The notes beneath the pieces are model-generated. The model had not been told where the DNA came from, did no database searches, and saw only the letters and a list, made by a program, of their open reading frames with translations. A stretch of DNA of 34,716 nucleotides from the NCBI GenBank assembly GCA_016219005.1, contig JACRCN010000021.1:1-34716 (forward strand), written 5' to 3'. Shown here piece after piece: positions 5,205-13,142 of this stretch. The translations under genes and the position numbers were made by a program. The stretch comes from Deltaproteobacteria bacterium. GTDB lineage: Bacteria; Desulfobacterota; Desulfobacteria; Desulfobacterales; SpSt-501. Positions within the stretch are counted from its first letter, which is position 1. Each line of letters opens with the position of its first letter.

Positions 5205-7448
5205 CTACCCGCAGGCGGTTAGCGCCTCGAGGAAGTCCTCGGCCCACGTCGCGGCCGTCGTTTGCGAGACGACCGCAAGCAGCTTGCGGTGCCGCTCCCG
5301 CCTCTCGGCCAGCCCCATCCTCAGCGCCCGGTCCAAGTCCCGCGCCATTCCGTCCGCCTGCCACGGGTTGGTTAGCACCGCGTCCCTCAGCTCGGCCGCT
5401 GCCCCCGCGAACTTCGACAGCAGCAGCACACCGGGCTCCTTTGGCTCCTGCGCTGCCACGAACTCCTTGGCCACCAGGTTCATCCCGTCGCGCAACGGCG
5501 TCACGTACCCGACCGCCGCCGCACGGTAAAGCTCGGCCAAGTGTGCGTGGCTGTAGCTGCGGTACAGGTATCGCACAGGTACCCACGCCCCCTCGCCGTG
5601 CTCCCCGTTGATCCGACCCACGATGTTCTCGATACGCCGCCGCTGCTCAGCGTACCCTGGCACGTCCGCCCGGGAGGGGACCGAGATCTGCACCAGCGAG
5701 ACGCGGCCGCGCCACTCGGGATGCAGCTCCAGCAGGCGACCGAAAGCTTCGAGCCGCTCTGGGATGCCCTTGGTGTAGTCCAGCCGATCGACGCCCAGCA
5801 CCAGCCGGCTCGGCGTGATCGCCCGCAGCAGCGTGTCGACCTCATCGGCGACCGCCCGGTCGGCCGGCTCCTGAAATGACGCGGGGATGATCCCGAGCGG
5901 GAACGCTCGCACCCGGACGCGCCGCCCACGGTGCTCGACCGCATCGTCCGAAACCTTCGCCGGCGACAGAGCGCCGACTGTGTGGAGGAAATTGTCGACA
6001 TACGCGGCCGTGTGGAAGCCGAGCAAATCATAGTCCAGCATCGCGTCGAGAAGCTGCTCGGCCCACGGCAGCAGCTCGAAGAGGTCCGGCCCCGGGAACG
6101 GGATGTGCAGGAAGAGCCCCAGGGGCCCCCGATGGCCGAGTTCACGCAGGCCTTGCGCCGCCAGCAACAGGTGGTAGTCGTTCATCCAAACGGGCGTCTC
6201 GGGCAGGACCAACTCGCTCGCTGCCGCTGCGAACGCGCGATTGACCTCCTGGTAACAGTCCCATTCGCTATCCACGAAGGCCACGTGCTGTGGGAACATG
6301 TGGAAAAGCGGCCACAGCGCCCGGTTGCAGAATCCGTTGTAATAGCTGCGGTGCCACCGCTCGGGGAAGTCCATCCAGGCCAGCACCGGCCGCAACTCGT
6401 CGTCGATACCTATGGGGCCAGGCTCTTGCTCGGCTGTGATGCGTCCGCTCCAGCCCAGCCACAGCCCATGCCGGGCACCGAGCACAGGCTCCAGCGCCGA
6501 CACTAACCCGCCAACGTTCCGCTTGCGACCAGCCTCTCGCGGCCGCGTCGCGCGCCGCAGGTCCGGCAGCCGGTTCGATACGATGAGCAGCTCGTACCGG
6601 CCGCGGATGCTGCCGGCGCCGCAAAGGGGTGTGGTTAGAGGCTCGGGCAGCTGCGGCGAGGCCTCGGCCTGGCCGCAGCGCGTTGCCGCAATCCAGTCCA
6701 ACAGCCCGGCCACCGCGACCGGATCGGCCAGACGCCAGCGTGCGTGGCTGCGGCGAGGTGGGCCGACCAGGACCGACTCGTCGGCCACTCCGAACTCCCT
6801 GAACATCTCCTCGTCGGTCAGGTCATCGCCGAAGGCGAGCAGGCGGGCTTCAGCGCCTAGTTGTTCGCGCAGCCAAGTCACGGCTATGCTTTTGCGCATA
6901 TGCGACGGCCGCACCTCGAACACTTTGACCCCTTCGAGCCGCTCGAAGCCCGGCGCCTGAGCCAGATACTCCTCAATCGCCGCATCGACCGCTACAGTCA
7001 TAGCCGCTCGCTCCGGCTCCGGAACCAGCCGGTAGTGAAAGGTCACGGACCATGTCTTGCGTTCCACCAGGGCGCCTGGAACCGAAGCGGCTATCTGCCC
7101 GAGTCTGGTGGCCAGCGGCTCGACGTCCCTGGGTTGCCGGTCCACGGTCGCCTCCCATGCGCCGGTGCTGCGCCGCCAGCCGCCATGCTCGGCCACCAGC
7201 CAAACGCCTGGGACCGGGGCCAGCAGCCGCTCGAGGTCCTCGCGCGGACGGCCGCTAACGATCGCCAGCAACAAGCCCTGCAAAGCCGCTAGTTCGGACA
7301 GCTTCACCGCCAGCCCAGGCGGGAGCCGCGACTCGGACGGAGTCGAAACAAACGGTAGCAGAGTACCGTCCAGGTCGCAGATCACGCCGAGAGGCGTGTG
7401 CCGCACCAAAGACAGCCAGTGAGCCAGCAGTCCTTGATAGGTGTCCAT
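5205..7448 (-). CDS. Trehalose-6-phosphate phosphatase/synthase fusion, phosphatase domain first
   Basis: A bifunctional cytoplasmic enzyme expected to join UDP-glucose to glucose-6-phosphate and then dephosphorylate the product to trehalose, an osmolyte and stress protectant. The start ATG at 7448 follows GAGAGG with 6 nt spacing; an upstream start adds 21 residues without support. Residues 15-255 are an OtsB-type HAD phosphatase with DLDGT (D25, D27), SGRP and GDDLTDE (207-213). Residues 284-745 are an OtsA-type GT20 synthase with SNRLP (R293), GGLVSALEP, GWSG, SYYNGFCNRALWPLFH, NDYHLLL (D424), VDRLDYTKG (R555, K560) and TPLRDGMNLVAKEF. The usual first residue of HDYH is Asn here. Eukaryotic fusions and many bacterial ones have the reverse domain order. 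The gene is far richer in GC than both flanks, suggesting transfer. Confidence 0.93.
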   Translation of the reverse strand: MDTYQGLLAHWLSLVRHTPLGVICDLDGTLLPFVSTPSESRLPPGLAVKLSELAALQGLLLAIVSGRPREDLERLLAPVPGVWLVAEHGGWRRSTGAWEATVDRQPRDVEPLATRLGQIAASVPGALVERKTWSVTFHYRLVPEPERAAMTVAVDAAIEEYLAQAPGFERLEGVKVFEVRPSHMRKSIAVTWLREQLGAEARLLAFGDDLTDEEMFREFGVADESVLVGPPRRSHARWRLADPVAVAGLLDWIAATRCGQAEASPQLPEPLTTPLCGAGSIRGRYELLIVSNRLPDLRRATRPREAGRKRNVGGLVSALEPVLGARHGLWLGWSGRITAEQEPGPIGIDDELRPVLAWMDFPERWHRSYYNGFCNRALWPLFHMFPQHVAFVDSEWDCYQEVNRAFAAAASELVLPETPVWMNDYHLLLAAQGLRELGHRGPLGLFLHIPFPGPDLFELLPWAEQLLDAMLDYDLLGFHTAAYVDNFLHTVGALSPAKVSDDAVEHRGRRVRVRAFPLGIIPASFQEPADRAVADEVDTLLRAITPSRLVLGVDRLDYTKGIPERLEAFGRLLELHPEWRGRVSLVQISVPSRADVPGYAEQRRRIENIVGRINGEHGEGAWVPVRYLYRSYSHAHLAELYRAAAVGYVTPLRDGMNLVAKEFVAAQEPKEPGVLLLSKFAGAAAELRDAVLTNPWQADGMARDLDRALRMGLAERRERHRKLLAVVSQTTAATWAEDFLEALTACG

Positions 7449-7800
7449 ACCATACCTCTCATGCTTTGCCTTGCTTGAATAACAACTGCCGAACATGAAG
7501 GTTGACCTCATTCTATTTTACGCATACGGTCTGCAATATAGATAGATGCTGCGATATCACCAAGTTGTATAAATATCCCAAGGGAAATGCCTTGCGAGAG
7601 ACAGAGATGGTCCTGAAATGACCTTGCAAAATTCAGGTTGAAAAAGGCAAATTTGAAAAGAAAACCGAATGAGGCCAGAACAGTTGAACGAAGCCAGCGT
7701 CCGCTTCAAGTCCGGAGGAATGGGAAAGATACTTCGTTTGGAATGAATATACCCGAGTCAGAAGACCATAATCAAATGAAATGTAAGCAGGCAAAAGAGA
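7449..7800. other. Spacer upstream of the trehalose gene, no gene seen
   Basis: About 350 AT-rich bases contain the trehalose promoter region. An open frame from a TTG at 7638 (63 codons, very basic) has no ribosome binding site and runs into the R1 repeat, so I do not call it. A stretch around 7770-7800 containing ATCAAATGAAAT also occurs before the R1 copy near 29770, so the R1 homology may begin here. Confidence 0.45.
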
Positions 7801-8010
7801 TCATATCACAAAGTGGCCCAACCCTGTGATACGTCCGATGATCTCCAAAGCGTTCAAACTGGAATAGGGAATCAATATTCCGAAAGGCACCGTAGGCCGT
7901 GAGAAAGCGAACGGGGTACACCTGTCTGGGGCTTAAATCGCCTTTTAATAATGAACGGCATGGCGCGATCCTGTTTCTGTTTGAATCAATATAGCAATGC
8001 CGTTCATCCT
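7801..8010 (+). repeat. Dispersed repeat R1, copy 1
   Basis: Shares long blocks with the copies at 23708 and 29801, including CAAAGCGTTCAAACTGGAA, GAGAAAGCGAAC and GATCCTGTTTCTGTTTGAAT. It contains a small dyad GGAATA...TATTCC (7861-7881). Its tail forms a longer dyad, ATGAACGGCAT (from 7951) with ATGCCGTTCAT (ending 8007). The tail ends 7 bp from the stop of the minus-strand gene at 8015, so it could act as a 3' structure of that mRNA. Internal deletions relative to the other copies break any reading frame. Confidence 0.8.
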
Positions 8011-8014
8011 TGCC

Positions 8015-9649
8015 TCAAGGCTTCAAATCCCATTCTTTGAGTTTCTTCGATGCCGTGCCGAACTGGCCCAGTTGGTAAACGGCCGCGCCCGCGGGCGAGA
8101 AGGTGAACGACTCAAACGGATCAGCGAGCATCCTGTCGAGGTATTCCCGGAGGGCGACGCCGGTGGTGACGTGCGGATTGAAATGCTCGCCGGAAGCCTT
8201 CGGAACGAACGCCGACACGTATTGGATCAAGAACGGGTCGATGACGGGATCGGCGGGTGTGGTGACGAACGCGGCCGAGGTTCCGGTTTCTACCGTGAAC
8301 GGGGTCACGGCGGCGATCACGTCCGCTTGTAGCTTGAGCAATTCCGGGGTTGGCTTCGCGACAATGCCCGAGAGGCCGATGTCCTTGCTCGGGATGTAGT
8401 AGTACTTGTAGGCTTCCAGCTTCATGCCGGTCACGTTGGCGTTGGCGAAAACCTTGCCGACGGCGGCATAGATCTTTTCGAGATCCGCGGTGCGAACGAA
8501 ACGTTGAACTATCGTGATGTGCGGACGATGCGTCGCATCCAGGGCGAAGCCTTTCGGGTAAACCTTGAGCAGGCGGGCGTTCACGGCTTCGGCATGCCTG
8601 AGCATCGTGGCGTCCGGCTCCAGCAGGATGTCAATGGCCGTGACCGGGCTCCGCTCGAACGGGAAGACCTGCTTCCAGTCGTCCTTCATGCTGACCACGG
8701 TCCAGCCATCCTGCTTCGCCTGATCGTAGAGCGCCTGCGTGAAGGCACCGAGTTTGGGTTTGGGTAATCCGAGTGCCGGCCCGTAGGCGTATTCGCGCGC
8801 CGCATCATCGTGCAGCACCAACAGCATGAACCGCGCGCCGGTGCCGCCCTGCGTGTATTCCAGCATCTGCTGGTCGCCCGCGGAATTTCCGAACGCGGCG
8901 ATGGGCCGGCGGCCGATGTGCTGGTTGATGCCGACGGGCTTGCCGCCTTTGTCGTCATTGAAGTTCAGCTGCGGCAGACGCACGAGGACGGGCTTGCCGT
9001 TGCGCATTTCAAACCTGGTCTTGATGCTGCTGCCGACGACCTGCTCGGGCGGGATGCCATAGACCTTTTCCGTCCACGGCCGCATGAATTCGATGCCGCC
9101 GCCGGAGACGATGAAGTTCTTGAAGCCGTTCGCCCGCAGATAGGCGAGCAGTTCGAGCATCGGCTGATAGACCATCTCGGTGTATGGCTTGCCGGTCTTA
9201 GGATGTTTCGCGGTGGCGATCCAGTCCTTCACAATCTGCTCGAATTCCACTGTGGTCATGCCCGTGTGCGTGGCCATGACGATTTCGAGGAGTGCGCGGT
9301 CGCCGCCCGCGAGCGCGGTTTTCAAATCGCCCTTGAGCAGCGAGGCAAAGGGTTCCCTGGTTTTCCATTCGGGATGCTGCGGCGCAAGCGCCTTCACCCG
9401 GTCGAGCGCGAAGTACAATTGAACCGGCAGCGGCTGCTCGCACCAGAGAGTCCCGTCGTTGTCGAAGGTGGCGATCCGCTCGGCGGGCGGAACAAACGCC
9501 GCCGAGCCTTCCTTCGTCACCTTCTCCACGAAGCTGATGATCCCCTGCTTTGTGGGCCCGTCGTTCCAGGATGGAAGCGGGTCGGCGGCAAAGGCCGCGT
9601 TTGTGAGCAGCAGCAGAGCGAGCAGAGCCTTCAACAGTGCGCTTTTCAT
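8015..9649 (-). CDS. Exported fusion of a HAD phosphatase and a 2H-phosphoesterase-like domain
   Basis: A 544-residue periplasmic protein. The signal peptide ends near AFAADP (residue 22). Residues about 35-315 are a HAD-superfamily phosphatase of phosphoserine-phosphatase type: nucleophile motif FDNDGT (D63, D65), SGGG in the middle, and AAFGNSAGDQQML as the metal-binding motif. Residues about 335-544 look like a 2H phosphoesterase (LigT/cyclic phosphodiesterase fold), with both catalytic-type motifs present: HITI (H377) and HVTT (H493). The HAD part is certain by motif; the 2H part rests on the paired motifs and overall shape. The substrate is unknown. It lies 63 bp downstream of an exported sulfatase on the same strand and is very likely co-transcribed; AAGGAGG precedes the ATG. 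Together they could strip sulfate and phosphate groups from an organic substrate. Confidence 0.88.
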   Translation of the reverse strand: MKSALLKALLALLLLTNAAFAADPLPSWNDGPTKQGIISFVEKVTKEGSAAFVPPAERIATFDNDGTLWCEQPLPVQLYFALDRVKALAPQHPEWKTREPFASLLKGDLKTALAGGDRALLEIVMATHTGMTTVEFEQIVKDWIATAKHPKTGKPYTEMVYQPMLELLAYLRANGFKNFIVSGGGIEFMRPWTEKVYGIPPEQVVGSSIKTRFEMRNGKPVLVRLPQLNFNDDKGGKPVGINQHIGRRPIAAFGNSAGDQQMLEYTQGGTGARFMLLVLHDDAAREYAYGPALGLPKPKLGAFTQALYDQAKQDGWTVVSMKDDWKQVFPFERSPVTAIDILLEPDATMLRHAEAVNARLLKVYPKGFALDATHRPHITIVQRFVRTADLEKIYAAVGKVFANANVTGMKLEAYKYYYIPSKDIGLSGIVAKPTPELLKLQADVIAAVTPFTVETGTSAAFVTTPADPVIDPFLIQYVSAFVPKASGEHFNPHVTTGVALREYLDRMLADPFESFTFSPAGAAVYQLGQFGTASKKLKEWDLKP

Positions 9650-9712
9650 CCATTGCCTCCTTGATGCGAATTAATGACGGGGCGCTGCCCGAAGCGCCCC
9701 GCCGCGTCCGTG

Positions 9713-11317
9713 CTACTTCGACCCGCCGCCTTCCTTCAGCTTCTGAAGGACCGCATCCATGTTGAAGGCGTCCGCCTTCTGCCGCTGCGGGTAGTCCTTG
9801 AAGGTCATCAGGAACTCGCCCACGAACCCCTGCGCGGGGATCAACATGAAGGCGTGATCCAGCAGCCAGTCGTAATAGGTGTTCGAGGTTATGTCAGCCC
9901 GCTCGTACGGGTCCGTGCGGAGATTGAAGATCTTCGGTACCCGCAAGGTGGTGAACGGGTTCGCCCAGACCAGTAGCGTCCCGGGGGCACGCTGCTCCAT
10001 GAAGACGAGCTTCCAGTTGTCGTAGCGCAGGCCGGTCAGTTGCTGGTCGTCGTTGACGTAGAAGAACGATTCCCGTGGACTCTTCTCAACCTGGCCGGTC
10101 AGGTAGGGGACGAGGTTATCACCGTCCAGATGGACCTTGTAGGTCATGTCCCCGATCTTGTAGCCCTTGAGCAATTTGTCTTTCACTTGCGTATCCCCGG
10201 CGACGGCCAGAAGGGTCGGCAGCCAATCGAGGTGAGCGACGATCTCGTTGGAAACACTGCCCGGTTTGATATGACCTGGCCAGCGGACCATGGCCGGCAC
10301 CCGATAGGCGCCTTCCCAGTTCGTGTTTTTCTCGCTGCGAAACGGCGTCATGGCAGCATCCGGCCAGGAGTTCATGTGCGGACCGTTATCGGTGGAGTAC
10401 ATGACGAAAGTGTTGTCCGCGATGCCGAGGTCGTCCAGGACCTTGAGGACCTGGCCGACGTTCTTGTCGTGGTCGATCATGGTGTCGTGGTACGGGCTCT
10501 GCCAGCGCCCCGACTGGCCGATGCTCTCCGGCTTGGTGTGGGTGCGGAAATGCATGTGGGAGAAGTTCACCCAGACAAAGGCCGGCTTGCCGGCCTTGTT
10601 TTGCCGCTGGATGAAGTCCACTGCCCGCGCGGCAACGTCATCGTCGATGGTTTCCATCCGCTTCTTGGTCAGGGGACCGGTGTCCTTGCATACCTGTTTG
10701 CCGACCTTGCCGAAGCGTGGATCCACGGTCGGATCGTCTGTACTCGAAGCTTTGCAGTCCATCACGCCGCGGGGACCGAACTTCGCGCGGAAGGCCTGAT
10801 CTTTCGGGTAGTCCGGCAGTTCCGGCTCTTCCTCGGCGTTGAGGTGGTAGAGGTTGCCGTAAAACTCGTCAAAGCCATGCACGGTGGGCAGGAACTCGTT
10901 GCGGTCACCCAGATGGTTCTTGCCGAACTGGCCGGTGGCATAGCCTTGTGCCTTCAACAGCTCGGCGATCGTCGGGTCTTCCTTTTGCAGCCCCACCGTC
11001 GCGCCCGGCAGACCGACCTTGGTCAGGCCGGTGCGCAAGCCGGACTGGCCGGTGATGAATGACCCCCGGCCGGCGGTGCAGCTCTGCTCGGCATAGATGT
11101 CGGTGAACATCATCCCTTCCTTTGCCACACGGTCGATGTTGGGCGTCTGGTAGCCCATCAGGCCTCGCGAGTAGGCGCTGATATTGGACTGGCCGATGTC
11201 GTCCCCCCAGATGATGACGATGTTGGGCTTCTTCTCCGCCGCTGCCGGACCTGCGACCAAGGCCAAAGCGGCAAGCAACACGAAAAAAATGTTCAATGCT
11301 TTTAGACGGTATCTCAT
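9713..11317 (-). CDS. Exported arylsulfatase, type I (formylglycine) family
   Basis: A sulfatase of 534 residues that would hydrolyse sulfate esters in the periplasm. The start ATG at 11317 has AGAAGGAG 6 nt upstream and gives a clean signal peptide ending AGPAAAEKK; a frame extension to 11398 lacks support. The metal-binding aspartates are in WGDD (residues 38-40). The active-site motif is SCTAGRGSFITG, with C80 as the residue converted to formylglycine; it fits C-x-A-x-R instead of the commoner C-x-P-S-R. Further conserved parts are GKNHLGD, MYSTDNGPHMN and the C-terminal NLRTDPYERAD. Maturation needs a formylglycine-generating enzyme, which is not encoded in the window. It is first in an operon with the HAD/2H fusion. 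The natural substrate cannot be read from the sequence. Confidence 0.92.
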   Translation of the reverse strand: MRYRLKALNIFFVLLAALALVAGPAAAEKKPNIVIIWGDDIGQSNISAYSRGLMGYQTPNIDRVAKEGMMFTDIYAEQSCTAGRGSFITGQSGLRTGLTKVGLPGATVGLQKEDPTIAELLKAQGYATGQFGKNHLGDRNEFLPTVHGFDEFYGNLYHLNAEEEPELPDYPKDQAFRAKFGPRGVMDCKASSTDDPTVDPRFGKVGKQVCKDTGPLTKKRMETIDDDVAARAVDFIQRQNKAGKPAFVWVNFSHMHFRTHTKPESIGQSGRWQSPYHDTMIDHDKNVGQVLKVLDDLGIADNTFVMYSTDNGPHMNSWPDAAMTPFRSEKNTNWEGAYRVPAMVRWPGHIKPGSVSNEIVAHLDWLPTLLAVAGDTQVKDKLLKGYKIGDMTYKVHLDGDNLVPYLTGQVEKSPRESFFYVNDDQQLTGLRYDNWKLVFMEQRAPGTLLVWANPFTTLRVPKIFNLRTDPYERADITSNTYYDWLLDHAFMLIPAQGFVGEFLMTFKDYPQRQKADAFNMDAVLQKLKEGGGSK

Positions 11318-11401
11318 TTTTTTCTCCTTCTCAATTATTGGGTTCCGGTTTGCATCTTTCTGTTTGTGTGCAACAAGAGGGCGAGATGTAAGCGCCACCC
11401 T

Positions 11402-11551
11402 TTAAACTGCTTCCACGGCCGCAAGGTCAAGGTGGTCGGTGGATGCCGTAGGCTTGAGCACGAAACCTTTCGCCCCTGCCGCAAGGCATTCATCCATCAC
11501 CGTCTGTTCGTCATGTACGCTCAGGATGATGGCTTTGAACTCGGGGGTGGT
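11402..11551 (-). pseudogene. Fragment of a response-regulator receiver domain
   Basis: On the minus strand about 50 residues match the second half of a NarL/FixJ-type receiver domain: PEFKAIILSVHDEQTVMDEC, then AAGAKGFVLKPTAST with the conserved lysine, then an AAVEAV end with a probable small indel. The phosphoacceptor half, the linker and the DNA-binding domain are absent. The upstream part of the frame (HRLIVHSRYSLA) is not receiver-like. I take it as a deletion remnant just upstream of the sulfatase operon. It is unlikely to be functional. Confidence 0.7.
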
Positions 11552-11571
11552 GCATGCCAGGGAATAGCGGG

Positions 11572-11615
11572 AGTGTACAATAAGGCGGTGAAACGTCAAC
11601 TAGGAGATGTCCTAG
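11572..11615 (-). promoter_or_regulatory. Candidate promoter with an overlapping palindrome
   Basis: The minus strand carries TTGACG (11599-11594), 16 nt, then TACACT (11577-11572), a fair sigma-70-type match. Immediately upstream is a perfect 6+6 palindrome, CTAGGA-4 nt-TCCTAG (11600-11615), placed like an activator or repressor site. Transcription would run through the receiver-domain remnant into the sulfatase operon. This was judged by eye only. Confidence 0.4.
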
Positions 11616-11984
11616 TTTTGCGGACAATTTTTCTAGTCCAGGGAATCAGGGGTCTGCATGAATTTCGACTTCGGCTGCGAAGGAAAACTCGACTCTCAAG
11701 CAGGTCGAGCCGCCGGCAACCGGCACTCCCTACGTTGCAGCCAACGGAACGGTTGTGGTGAAAGAGACTCCGAGGTGTCTTAAGAGGTTATCCGGACAAG
11801 GCGGTCCGATTGCCGGTGGCGAAATAATCTCGCAAGGAGCGTCATCAGCATGAAGAACGACTGAAAGCGCATTTTCGCCAGTACAGGCACATCGGTTTTC
11901 CTGTGATAGATAGCGGTTGGGAATTTGCAATCTTGGTAGGTGGAGAAAATATCACCTTAACGGCAGATATCTACCAGAAGCTGG
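11616..11984. other. Spacer with a possible decayed gene and a short dispersed repeat
   Basis: A plus-strand frame at 11680-11853 reads KENSTLKQVEPPATGTPYVA and continues with a protein-like composition, but it has no start or ribosome binding site; it may be a gene scrap. At 11893-11914 lies the short repeat containing TGTGATAGATAGC that recurs at 29240. Nothing else is recognised. Confidence 0.4.
11893..11960 (+). repeat. Short dispersed repeat R2, copy 1
   Basis: A core GGTTTTyCTGTGATAGATAGC is shared with 29241-29261 with one mismatch. Weaker similarity continues for about 50 bp (TGGrA, TGnAATyTyGG and TCnnC blocks), so this is probably a pair of diverged copies and not chance. No function is visible. 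Confidence 0.5.
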
Positions 11985-13106
11985 TCAATAACCGCAGCTA
12001 AAAATCTTTGCTGCAGAAAAGAGAAAACCCTGCATATTGGGCGGCATTTTTTCAAACTGAATGCCGAGAACGATTGTTTTGCGACCGCTCTCGACTATTT
12101 CTTGCATGCGAACAAGCTCACCAAAAATCGACAGCGATATGTTGTCGTTATAAAAAGAAGCATTGACCCTTCGTTTTTCGTTTCCTTCTATGCACAGTGC
12201 AAGACTTTCTTTCAGTTCTTTTGAGGACTGGTTCGGGATAAAACCAACTCCAGTGACCGAAAGATCTTTCGAAAATCCCGAGAGGCTATATTCCGAGACA
12301 TGATTTGATGGTTCTAAAATCTCCACATTCATTTTAACCTTAATCGGATACCTGTTGCTTTTACGGAGTTTGATATCATCCGTTGAGGCAGCAGCATTAG
12401 TCCTTATTCCGAATAGCCTAATTATTCCTTGCTCGATCCGAGGGTGTTTCTGGCAAAGCCCTCTAAGAGAGTCCCTGCTTAACCTTGCCAATTGCATCAG
12501 AGTGATAGTTTCAATACACGACCGTGATTTATGTTGCTCGGTATATGGATATGCTTTTCCAAAGCTATCATACTCTCTAATTCTCCTACTTGGCATAGCA
12601 TTGCTCTTCGACTTGCTGTCAAGCAGTTGATAATATGATTCCTTGGCTTCTCCAGAAATTACAATGTAGATGGAATCTTCAATTTCACCAGGCTTTATGA
12701 CGATTGTTTTCGGGGGGATAACAACGATATCCAAATTTAACATCAAGTCGATTTTTTCGGGTAGGGGAAGGCTGGTAAAGAAGTTATAAAAATCGTGGTT
12801 CTGATATTCGAAGCTATTTAGCTTAGAAAAAAAGGATTCAATCTCTTCCCTATTGGGCCGTGACAGCCTCCATTTGTGTGCTTGGGAAATAATTCCCTTG
12901 ATTAGATTCCCAGATGCAATAGAAATTTGTGCTGCTTTTCCATAGAAAGTTGCCGCTGATTGGTTCTGGAAATTTTTCTTTAACAGGCCAGCATACATGT
13001 AATACAAATCAGGATCATCCGGATACTGTAAAAAAAATGAACTGAAGGCCTCCGGGTTAGTGACCGTTATGGTACCTCCGATTATGCCTTCGACTATACT
13101 ATGCAC
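11985..13106 (-). CDS. Cyclic-nucleotide-binding-like and PilZ domain protein
   Basis: A 373-residue cytoplasmic protein. Residues 1-100 look helical and TPR-like (PDDPDLYYMYAGLLKKN). Residues about 115-235 resemble a cNMP-binding beta-barrel (IKPGEIEDSIYIVISGEAK at 137-155), but the phosphate-binding cassette reads SFGKAYPY where FGE-type is usual, so cyclic nucleotide binding is doubtful. Residues about 246-365 form a PilZ domain with the c-di-GMP motifs R248-x3-R252 and D281-L-S-V-T-G286. The start is GTG at 13106, with GAAGG 6 nt upstream. It follows the HD-GYP gene by 36 bp on the same strand, so a c-di-GMP-degrading enzyme and a c-di-GMP receptor are made together. The output partner is not known. 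Confidence 0.85.
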   Translation of the reverse strand: MHSIVEGIIGGTITVTNPEAFSSFFLQYPDDPDLYYMYAGLLKKNFQNQSAATFYGKAAQISIASGNLIKGIISQAHKWRLSRPNREEIESFFSKLNSFEYQNHDFYNFFTSLPLPEKIDLMLNLDIVVIPPKTIVIKPGEIEDSIYIVISGEAKESYYQLLDSKSKSNAMPSRRIREYDSFGKAYPYTEQHKSRSCIETITLMQLARLSRDSLRGLCQKHPRIEQGIIRLFGIRTNAAASTDDIKLRKSNRYPIKVKMNVEILEPSNHVSEYSLSGFSKDLSVTGVGFIPNQSSKELKESLALCIEGNEKRRVNASFYNDNISLSIFGELVRMQEIVESGRKTIVLGIQFEKMPPNMQGFLFSAAKIFSCGY

Positions 13107-13142
13107 TATTTGCCTTCACAATGTACATCGAGGTTCCCTGAA

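Noticed and set aside
5132-7560. GGTGATATC at both sides of the trehalose gene as inverted borders
   Set aside because: Only 9 bases match; the chance level is too high in AT-rich spacers.
7638-7829. A 63-codon plus-strand frame before R1 copy 1
   Set aside because: It starts at a TTG without a ribosome binding site and overlaps the repeat.
7951-8007. R1 tail dyad as an integron attC site
   Set aside because: The dyad is clear, but I could not find the RYYYAAC and GTTRRRY core pair in a consistent position in any copy, and no integrase is present.
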